A stretch of 64,000 bases of DNA, from the NCBI RefSeq assembly GCF_000613805.1, contig NZ_BAJR01000016.1, positions 1 through 64,000 on the forward strand, written 5' to 3'. Source of the stretch: Phocaeicola paurosaccharolyticus JCM 15092 (GTDB taxonomy: Bacteria > Bacteroidota > Bacteroidia > Bacteroidales > Bacteroidaceae). The notes beneath the pieces are model-generated. The model made no database searches and was not told the DNA's origin. It was given only the letters and a program-made list of their open reading frames with translations. Positions 58,387-64,000 of this stretch are shown piece after piece. Each line of letters begins with the position of its first letter. Positions within the stretch are counted from its first letter, which is position 1. The position numbers were made by a program, and so were the translations under genes.

Positions 58387-60186
58387 TTACTTAACTATCC
58401 TAACTCCACCTTTATCAGCCGAGCTTACCATACTTGCATATGCTTTTAAGCTCTTTGGGATAACTCTGTCACGTGTAATAGGTGACATCTCCCTCTCTGA
58501 TAGCTCTTTATCTGTAAGTCGTACATTTATCGTACGTGATGGAATATCAATATCTATTATATCACCATCAATAAGTTTTCCTATATTACCACCTGCTGCA
58601 GCTTCTGGAGAGACATGACCTATACTTAGTCCTGATGTACCTCCACTGAAACGTCCGTCGGTTATCAATGCGCACTCTTTACCTAGATGTTTGGATTTTA
58701 TATATGATGTAGGATAAAGCATCTCCTGCATACCAGGTCCACCTTTAGGTCCTTCATATATTATAACCACTACATCACCACTTACAACTTTTCCTGCAAG
58801 TATGCCATCGCATGCAGTCTCCTGTGAGTCAAAGACCTTTGCAGGTCCTGAGAATTTCCATATACTTTCGTCCACTCCTGCAGTCTTGACAACACATCCG
58901 TCCAGTGCAATGTTTCCTTTCAGTACAGCCAGACCACCATCCTTGCTGTAAGCATGTTGCAAGTCTCTTATACAACCTTCAGCTCTGTCGGTATCCAACT
59001 CTTTATATCTGTTATCTTGTGATCCAAGAGTGATATTGAATTTCCCTCCTGGTGCACTTGAATATATTCTCATAGCTTCACTATCAATGCTGTCTGTGAT
59101 ATCATATTTCTCTATGGCATCTTTCAGACTCAGTCCATCTACTCTTACTGTCTTAGTATCAAGTAATCCTCCTTTATCCAGTTGAGAAAGTATATTAAGT
59201 ATACCACCAGCTCTGTTTACATCCTGTATATGGTATTTCTGAGTATTTGGAGCAACTTTGCAAAGGCAAGGCACACGTCTTGACAACATATCTATATCGT
59301 CCATTGTAAAGTCAACCTCAGCCTCATGAGCTATTGCCAGAAGATGAAGTACTGTATTTGTAGATCCACCCATTGCAATGTCAAGAGTCATTGCATTCAG
59401 AAAGGCACTGCGGGTTGCAATAGATCTTGGTAGAACGCTATCATCACCATCTTGATAATATCTATATGCATTATCTACAATCAGCTTTGCAGCATCCTTG
59501 AATAGTTGTTTTCTGTTTGCATGGGTAGCCAATATTGTTCCATTTCCGGCTAAAGCTAATCCCAAAGCTTCATTCAGACAGTTCATTGAGTTTGCAGTAA
59601 ACATACCCGAGCAACATCCACATCCTGGACAAGCTCTCTCCTCTATCTGTAATACTTCGCTGTCGGAGACTGTAGAGTCGGCCGATTTTATCATTGCATC
59701 AATAAGATCCAGATGTTGATTGTTAAGTTCACCAGCCTCCATAGGTCCACCGGATACAAAAACTGTAGGAATATTAAGCCTCATAGATGCCATAAGCATA
59801 CCAGGAGTAATCTTATCACAGTTACTGATACATATCATAGCATCAGCCTTATGTGCATTCACCATATATTCAACACTGTCGGCAATAATATCTCTACTTG
59901 GTAAAGAGTATAGCATGCCATCGTGTCCCATTGCAATACCATCGTCAATTGCAATAGTATTGAATTCGGCAGCAAAACAGCCTAACTTTTCTATCTCTTT
60001 CTTAACTTCCTGGCCTATTTCATGAAGATGAGTATGCCCAGGGACAAATTGAGTGAACGAATTAACTATAGCTATAATAGGTTTGCCTATCATCTCTTTT
60101 TTCATTCCATTAGCCATCCATAGAGCTCTTGCTCCTGCCATTCTTCTGCCTAATGTACTTGCTGAACTGCGTAATTGGTTTTTCAT
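58387..60186 (-). CDS. ilvD: dihydroxy-acid dehydratase
   Basis: 599 residues, third step of the valine/isoleucine pathway. Fe-S-cluster cysteines are in [12 protein letters not shown] and [16 protein letters not shown]; later [19 protein letters not shown] near the active site. First structural gene of the operon, preceded by the attenuator region. Confidence 0.96.
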   Translation of the reverse strand: MKNQLRSSASTLGRRMAGARALWMANGMKKEMIGKPIIAIVNSFTQFVPGHTHLHEIGQEVKKEIEKLGCFAAEFNTIAIDDGIAMGHDGMLYSLPSRDIIADSVEYMVNAHKADAMICISNCDKITPGMLMASMRLNIPTVFVSGGPMEAGELNNQHLDLIDAMIKSADSTVSDSEVLQIEERACPGCGCCSGMFTANSMNCLNEALGLALAGNGTILATHANRKQLFKDAAKLIVDNAYRYYQDGDDSVLPRSIATRSAFLNAMTLDIAMGGSTNTVLHLLAIAHEAEVDFTMDDIDMLSRRVPCLCKVAPNTQKYHIQDVNRAGGILNILSQLDKGGLLDTKTVRVDGLSLKDAIEKYDITDSIDSEAMRIYSSAPGGKFNITLGSQDNRYKELDTDRAEGCIRDLQHAYSKDGGLAVLKGNIALDGCVVKTAGVDESIWKFSGPAKVFDSQETACDGILAGKVVSGDVVVIIYEGPKGGPGMQEMLYPTSYIKSKHLGKECALITDGRFSGGTSGLSIGHVSPEAAAGGNIGKLIDGDIIDIDIPSRTINVRLTDKELSEREMSPITRDRVIPKSLKAYASMVSSADKGGVRIVK

Positions 60187-60206
60187 GTCAACCTACTGTT
60201 TAAATT

Positions 60207-60237
60207 AAAAAAAGCCTTACTCATAGCTGAGAAAGGC
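60207..60237 (-). terminator. attenuator terminator of the ilv operon
   Basis: 10-bp stem with one mismatch (in RNA sense GCCTTTCTCA / TGAGTAAGGC), loop GCTA, followed by seven T. Its 5' arm is also complementary to TGAGAAAGG at 60279-60287 in the leader, which would form the antiterminator instead. So this stop is conditional. Confidence 0.75.
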
Positions 60238-60271
60238 CTTTACTTATATTCTTAATTATATGTTACTATAA

Positions 60272-60358
60272 TCACAAACCTTTCTCATTCCCACGGCAGA
60301 CCACCACGAGGTTAATAATGTTAATAATAGATAGGTTTGAATAAATAGAAACAATCAT
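60272..60358 (-). CDS. leader peptide of the ilv operon (branched-chain amino-acid attenuation)
   Basis: 28-codon ORF (MIVSIYSNLSIINIINL, then VVVCRGNEKGL). Twelve codons are Ile, Val or Leu, with Ile-Ile-Asn-Ile-Ile and Leu-Val-Val-Val clusters. It lies between ilvD and the upstream region on the coding strand. The segment AGGTTTG at 60275-60281 can pair with CAAACCT (60333-60340) as a protector; TGAGAAAGG (60279-60287) pairs with the terminator's 5' arm. Scarcity of charged Ile/Val/Leu tRNA would stall the ribosome, free the antiterminator, and let ilvD to ilvC be read. Too short for usual gene finders. Confidence 0.8.
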   Translation of the reverse strand: MIVSIYSNLSIINIINLVVVCRGNEKGL

Positions 60359-60537
60359 AATATACTTCTTTTGTTGTTTACGATTGCAAAGTTACAGCGT
60401 TTTTTAAATATAGCAAACAAATCATCATCTTTTTTTGAAATAAATTATCAATCGTAACAAAACAAGGTCGAATATTATCATTTTATTACTTAATATATAA
60501 GTTAAATCACTTCAGACATTTAATTTATAAACAAAAA

Positions 60538-60663
60538 ATCCCTAATATCATCATGATATAGGGAAGTCAAACAAATAATGACTGAGCCGCCATTACTAAT
60601 ATAGAATCTGTACTTTATAGACAAAAAAAATCCCTAATATCATCTGCGATATAGGGAAGTCAA
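60538..60663 (-). repeat. tandem copies of a terminator-like hairpin
   Basis: Two near-identical hairpins: copy 1 at 60538-60571 and copy 2 at 60630-60663, both with ATCCCTAATATCAT / GATATAGGGAAGTCAA and a poly-A before (poly-T on the minus strand). They sit after the small secreted gene on the minus strand. The 58 nt between hold no gene. The second copy is adjacent to the stop; the first is a diverged duplicate. I see nothing else between 60359 and 60537. Confidence 0.7.
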
Positions 60664-60677
60664 TTAATTAGTCAGGA

Positions 60678-61052
60678 TTAATCCTGTGGCAGGCTTTCAA
60701 CGTATGAATCAAGACCTTTATTTCTCAAAGTCACATTCATAAGATATAAATATTTCTTATACTGTGCATCTGATAAAGCCTCTTTCATAAGCTTAAAGTT
60801 TCCATAAACAGCTTCACGTAATTTCTTGGTCTGCTTTGCATCTTTTGATAAATATGCACTGTACATCTTGTCTGAGAAGTAAGTGGTGATATTTTCTACA
60901 TCATTGTATTGATTTGATGTAAGATCCAAATACTTACCAAGTTTAGCTACGTTTAAGCTAATTGTCCAATCTTTTGCATTAACATTGTTGTCTGCAACTG
61001 CTGTAGCTGACACACCTAGTGCCACTGCAGCCATAATAATAAAACGTTTCAT
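60678..61052 (-). CDS. small secreted helical protein, Bacteroidales-specific
   Basis: 124 residues. Signal peptide cut after ATAVA-DNN. The mature part is alpha-helical (WTISLNVAKLGKYLDLTSNQYNDV) and resembles Spy-like or heavy-metal-sensing helical folds only in general shape. I do not recognise a named family. Preceded by an A-rich repeated leader (61087-61140) and followed by tandem terminators, so it is a stand-alone gene. Confidence 0.65.
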   Translation of the reverse strand: MKRFIIMAAVALGVSATAVADNNVNAKDWTISLNVAKLGKYLDLTSNQYNDVENITTYFSDKMYSAYLSKDAKQTKKLREAVYGNFKLMKEALSDAQYKKYLYLMNVTLRNKGLDSYVESLPQD

Positions 61053-61086
61053 AATACCTAAATTAAAATTGTTATACCTAAAAACT

Positions 61087-61140
61087 AAAAAAACTTCTAA
61101 AAAAACTTCTAAAAAAACTACTTAAAAAACTACTTAAAAA
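61087..61140. repeat. A-rich tandem repeats in the 5' leader of the small secreted gene
   Basis: Two copies of AAAAAAACTTCT (12 nt) followed by two copies of AAAAAACTACTT. They lie between the start codon (61052) and the likely promoter region; on the mRNA (minus strand) they read as T-rich AAGTAGTTTTTT units. Remaining sequence to 61368 shows no gene. Confidence 0.6.
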
Positions 61141-61368
61141 TTCCTTCTGAAACAATCTTTTTCTTTTTACCTTTTTGATGATGCAAATATAAACATGTTT
61201 TACAACATATTATCATATTCACATAAATATTTTTATTATTTCTATCATTTTTCTCAATTTATTGACCTACATCAACGAAACACACATAAAATGATGTAAC
61301 AGAAACGACATATTGTCATAATTTCTAAATATCAGTTTATATATAAATGGAATAAGCACATTATTTTG

Positions 61369-61376
61369 TATCTTTG
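61369..61376 (+). promoter_or_regulatory. -7 box of the FKBP gene
   Basis: TATCTTTG, good match to TAnnTTTG, 52 nt before the start codon. Confidence 0.6.
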
Positions 61377-61427
61377 TCACCTTATTAATATAAGGAAGTA
61401 TAAACAATAACTATAATAATTCTATTT

Positions 61428-62012
61428 ATGGATAATAAGTACATTACAGTAGCATATAAATTGTATGTTGACAATCAAGGAAAAGAAGAACTAGTGGAAG
61501 AGGCAACAGCAGAACACCCATTCCAATTCATCTCAGGAGTAGGATCAACATTAGATCGTTTTGAGAATGAGGTTGCTTCACTAAACCAAGGTGATACATT
61601 CGAATTCATCATCCCATCTGAAGAGGCTTATGGCGAATATATGCCTGAAGGTGTTAAATCAGTATCTAAGGATATGTTCAATATCGATGGTAAATTTGAT
61701 TCTGAAAGAATATTCCCTGGAGCAATAGTTCCTCTTCAGGACAGCGAAGGACATCAGTTCTATGCAACAGTTGGAGAGGTTACTGACACTACAGTTACAG
61801 TAGACTTGAATCACCCACATGCTGGCAAGAACCTTAAGTTCGTTGGTAGCGTAATCATTTCACGTGAGGCTACAAATGAAGAGATTCAAGAGATTGTAAG
61901 CTCAATGAGCGAAGAAGGCGGATGTTCAGGTTGCGGTGGCAGTTGCGGCAATGGTTGCGATTGCGATGGCGGTGACGAAGAAGAAGGCTGCTGCGGTGGA
62001 AAATGTTGCTAA
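61428..62012 (+). CDS. SlyD-like FKBP peptidyl-prolyl isomerase with Cys/Gly-rich metal tail
   Basis: 194 residues. FKBP domain split by an inserted flap, as in SlyD (TLDRFENEVASLNQGDTFEF, then PSEEAYGEYMPE, and the later GKNLKFVGSVIISREATNEE). The C terminus (about 162-194) is rich in Cys, Gly, Asp and Glu (GCSGCGGSCGNGCDCDGG, GCCGGKCC), likely binding Ni2+ or Zn2+. E. coli SlyD has a His-rich tail instead and delivers nickel to hydrogenase. No hydrogenase gene is near. Confidence 0.9.
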   Translation: MDNKYITVAYKLYVDNQGKEELVEEATAEHPFQFISGVGSTLDRFENEVASLNQGDTFEFIIPSEEAYGEYMPEGVKSVSKDMFNIDGKFDSERIFPGAIVPLQDSEGHQFYATVGEVTDTTVTVDLNHPHAGKNLKFVGSVIISREATNEEIQEIVSSMSEEGGCSGCGGSCGNGCDCDGGDEEEGCCGGKCC

Positions 62013-62041
62013 TTGATAATTTAGTAAATATATAATAGAAT

Positions 62042-62074
62042 AATAGGCTGTCATTTTAATAATGACAGCCTATT
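62042..62074 (+). terminator. terminator of the FKBP gene
   Basis: 14-bp perfect stem (AATAGGCTGTCATT and complement) followed by TTTTCTTTTT. Confidence 0.85.
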
Positions 62075-62127
62075 TTCTTTTTATTTAGATAATAACTGCT
62101 TTACTCTATTTCCTAGAGATTTTCATT

Positions 62128-62189
62128 ATCCTAAGCCTTTGGATATTTGTCCTAAGGTTGGGATATTAATCCTAAGCCTTAGGATTAAT
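62128..62189. repeat. three quasi-palindromic ~21-bp units
   Basis: Units at 62128 (ATCCTAAGCCTTTGGATA), 62149 (GTCCTAAGGTTGGGATA) and 62169 (ATCCTAAGCCTTAGGAT), spaced 21 and 20 bp. The first matches unit b at 26125 in 16 of 18 positions. Found between the FKBP terminator and the MerR promoter. No gene, no T run. Confidence 0.6.
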
Positions 62190-62325
62190 AAATAGACATT
62201 ATAGATCTATTATAATATAATAACCTCTGAAATTTGTCTAAAGATTCTCTTTTTTACTTTCTTACCTCCGACAAAAATTGCCCAATTTATAACTCTATTC
62301 ATTTTACATTATTTAACTCTTTACT

Positions 62326-62359
62326 TTTGACTCATACCTAAGGTATGAGTATATCTTTG
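62326..62359 (+). promoter_or_regulatory. MerR-type promoter with operator between the boxes
   Basis: -33 box TTTG at 62326-62329, -7 box TATCTTTG at 62352-62359, spacing 22. A perfect inverted repeat ACTCATACCT-A-AGGTATGAGT fills 62330-62350, exactly between them. MerR regulators twist such over-long spacers to activate. It lies directly before the merR-type gene, so autoregulation is likely. Confidence 0.7.
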
Positions 62360-62391
62360 CAATATCATAACCGAAAAGCGCTTTAGGTCAG

Positions 62392-63231
62392 ATGGATAAA
62401 AAAAATAGTATTAACAGTTTCAGATTTAAAATTGGAGAGTTCTCCAAACTATGCAGGGTCACCGTAAAGACTCTCAGACATTATGAGGCTATAAGCCTGT
62501 TAACTCCTAATGAGATAGACGAGTGGACAGGGTACAGATATTATAATGTTTCACAGAGTCAGAAGATGGCTACCATTCAGCATCTCAAAAGACTGGGTTT
62601 CTCTTTGGAAGAGATTTCAGATATTTTTTCTACAGGTTCTGACAGACCGGATATAGATAGAATTGAAAAGAAACTTGAAGAATGTAGAGATGAGATAGAA
62701 AAACTAAAGCATAGAGCTACTGAACTATCCTGTTTATCTGAACAGATAAAAAGTAAAACTAACATGGATAAAATATTCATAAAGACAATTCCTTCAAGAA
62801 TAGTTGCAAGCCACCGTCAAATAATAAAGAGCTATGATGAGTTGTTCAACCTTTGCCCAAACATCTTGGGTCCGGAGATGATGAAAATTGGATGCACATG
62901 TCCCGAACCACAATATTGTTATACAGTAGAGCATAACAAAGAACACTGTGATTCAAACATCGACCTTGAATACTGTGAAGCAGTAGGCGAATGGCACGAG
63001 GATACTCCTTTACTGCACTTTTATGAATCAGCAGAGTTGAAAAATGCTGTTTGCATGAACCATATAGGAAGTTACGAGCGTTTCGGAGAAACATTTGCGG
63101 AACTTCTAAAGTACCTTGAGGAGAACGATATACATATTACCGGTTCACCAAGATTCTGCTACATTGACGGTATCTGGAACAAAGAGTCTGAAGATGAATG
63201 GCTAACAGAGATTCAAGTCCCTGTAGAATAA
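62392..63231 (+). CDS. MerR-family regulator with GyrI-like ligand-binding domain
   Basis: 279 residues. N-terminal winged HTH of the MerR family (FKIGEFSKLCRVTVKTLRHYE, TGYRYYNVSQ), a dimerising coiled coil at about 90-125, then a C-terminal GyrI-like (BmrR-type) effector domain (residues about 125-279) ending IWNKESEDEWLTEIQVPV. The closing Glu-rich motif is typical for binding amphipathic cations. The visible operator upstream suggests self-control. No efflux gene is adjacent, so a target outside the window is likely. Confidence 0.88.
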   Translation: MDKKNSINSFRFKIGEFSKLCRVTVKTLRHYEAISLLTPNEIDEWTGYRYYNVSQSQKMATIQHLKRLGFSLEEISDIFSTGSDRPDIDRIEKKLEECRDEIEKLKHRATELSCLSEQIKSKTNMDKIFIKTIPSRIVASHRQIIKSYDELFNLCPNILGPEMMKIGCTCPEPQYCYTVEHNKEHCDSNIDLEYCEAVGEWHEDTPLLHFYESAELKNAVCMNHIGSYERFGETFAELLKYLEENDIHITGSPRFCYIDGIWNKESEDEWLTEIQVPVE

Positions 63232-63242
63232 ATAAACAATAG

Positions 63243-63279
63243 TAAGTTGCAGAGTTAACAACAAGAACTCTACAACTTA
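63243..63279. terminator. bidirectional terminator after merR-type gene
   Basis: 14-bp stem with one mismatch (TAAGTTGCAGAGTT / AACTCTACAACTTA), T-run after it on the plus strand. The stop codon of the minus-strand gene lies within its 3' arm. Confidence 0.65.
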
Positions 63280-64000
63280 TTTTTTTGATATTATCACATA
63301 TATCTGATATAGTGTATATTCTTCAACTCTTGTAAGCGACATGTATCCCGACTCTATCATACTATCATCAATAACCAAAGGATACTTCTCTCTCATCAGA
63401 TTATCATTCTCTACTGCATCACCTTTTTCAAAGAAGTGTTCAATATGGTATTCTCCTTTAGAATAAGGAGATACGAATTGATTATAAAAGCGGTGTGCAA
63501 CTATTCCCATATTCATTCTTAGATTTACCTCAACACATGGATGTACCCAATAACAATCGCTACTGTTGCAAATCATCATATCCACTCCCAATACTCCTTC
63601 ATAACGTGGAGCATATAAACGAGATATAAGAGTCACCAACCTCTGCTTAACCTCATTCAAAGCTGACAATGAGACATAAGCTGATATTTTATTTTCAAGA
63701 ACAGCATCACTATCCAGAATATTACACTTATAAGCTCCCTGGCTATCGGTATCGAAGACAGAATATCCTGAAAAAAAAAGCTTTAGAGTCTCTACAGACA
63801 AACTCCATTGCAAAATCAAGCACCTTGCTGTAATATGGCTCTCCTATCACTGCTCCTTGAGTACGTATTATCCTTTGAATCCATCCGGAATCAGAATCCG
63901 ACATCTCTGAGACAACTCTTCGGACTCCCCTTCCACTGCCTGACCATGGAGCTTTGAGCATTACATCATTATATTTTTCTATAAAATCATGAACTTCATT
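63277..64000 (-). CDS. ATP-grasp-like protein, cut by right edge and broken in a T run
   Basis: The visible part begins off the window and ends at 63277. VMLKAPWSGSGRGVRRV is an ATP-grasp nucleotide-binding segment; later VEVNLRMNMGIVAHRF holds the metal-binding Glu/Asn pair. The frame breaks at a run of nine A (63771-63779 on the plus strand): with ten, AFFFSGYSVFDTDSQG continues in one piece. The two frames as given are 63743-63961 and 63277-63819. This looks like a Bacteroidales family of unknown substrate. Confidence 0.7.

Noticed and set aside
60538-61140. Repeated hairpins and A-rich repeats looked like a small CRISPR-type array
   Set aside because: Only two hairpin copies with poly-T tails, no regular spacers, no cas genes; they are terminators and simple tandem repeats.
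10823-63779. Programmed ribosomal frameshifting as the cause of the split genes
   Set aside because: No shared slippery site or downstream structure, both directions of shift occur, and the genes are unrelated; single-base sequence errors explain all cases more simply.

Overview
The window looks like chromosomal core DNA of a Bacteroidota, most likely order Bacteroidales. It is AT-rich. Promoters fit the Bacteroides -7 box (TAnnTTTG), and Shine-Dalgarno sites are mostly absent. Gene neighbourhoods are also typical of the order: sigma-54 activator-lptE-TPR-secG, rlmN-DUF4837-pdxA, a cold-shock plus RRM RNA-binding pair, glycosyltransferase-DUF4922 next to SpoIID, and ilvD-ilvB-ilvN-thioesterase-ilvC. 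I saw no tRNA, rRNA, insertion sequence, prophage or CRISPR array.

Layout. 0-3.7 kb: a double-GNAT acetyltransferase (cut by the left edge) and an envelope operon read leftward (sigma-54 activator, lptE, TPR protein, secG). 3.8-14.9 kb: myo-inositol-1-phosphate synthase, a PfkB kinase and a tightly packed leftward operon: rlmN, DUF4837 lipoprotein, pdxA, sugar/polyol nucleotidyltransferase, ATP-grasp enzyme, CDP-alcohol phosphatidyltransferase, UPF0104-type membrane protein, HAD phosphatase, sugar transporter. With the synthase this reads as a candidate inositol-lipid locus. 15-22.8 kb: a glycosyltransferase fused to a GalT/HIT-like DUF4922 domain, SpoIID-like protein, GH36 alpha-galactosidase, BadF-type kinase, SIMPL protein. 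22.9-30.4 kb: ribosomal protein S1, cold-shock and RRM proteins behind a long leader, RNase Z, an ECF sigma operon, mazG. 30.5-38.5 kb: valS, a DUF4114 lipoprotein, a TPR histidine kinase, two less-known genes. 38.6-50.2 kb: secA, phosphatase-family and DUF4105 proteins, coaX, an outer-membrane barrel, TPR protein, lptC, a CNNM/CBS protein. 50.3-54.2 kb: a PpiD-like chaperone and a Na+-pumping decarboxylase beta subunit. 54.3-60.4 kb: the branched-chain amino-acid operon behind a leader peptide rich in Ile, Val and Leu, with a complete attenuator. 60.5-64 kb: a small secreted protein, FKBP isomerase, MerR-type regulator with a visible operator, and the end of an ATP-grasp protein.

Two things stand out. 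First, at least nine, probably ten, genes carry a single-base reading-frame break that one base would repair, including the essential gene valS. This pattern suggests uncorrected sequencing indels rather than real gene decay, and genes are annotated here across those breaks. Second, three regulatory or structural signals are not explained by the genes: the ilv attenuator, a MerR operator between the promoter boxes, and a roughly 21-bp-phased family of quasi-palindromic units found at 26.1 kb and 62.1 kb.
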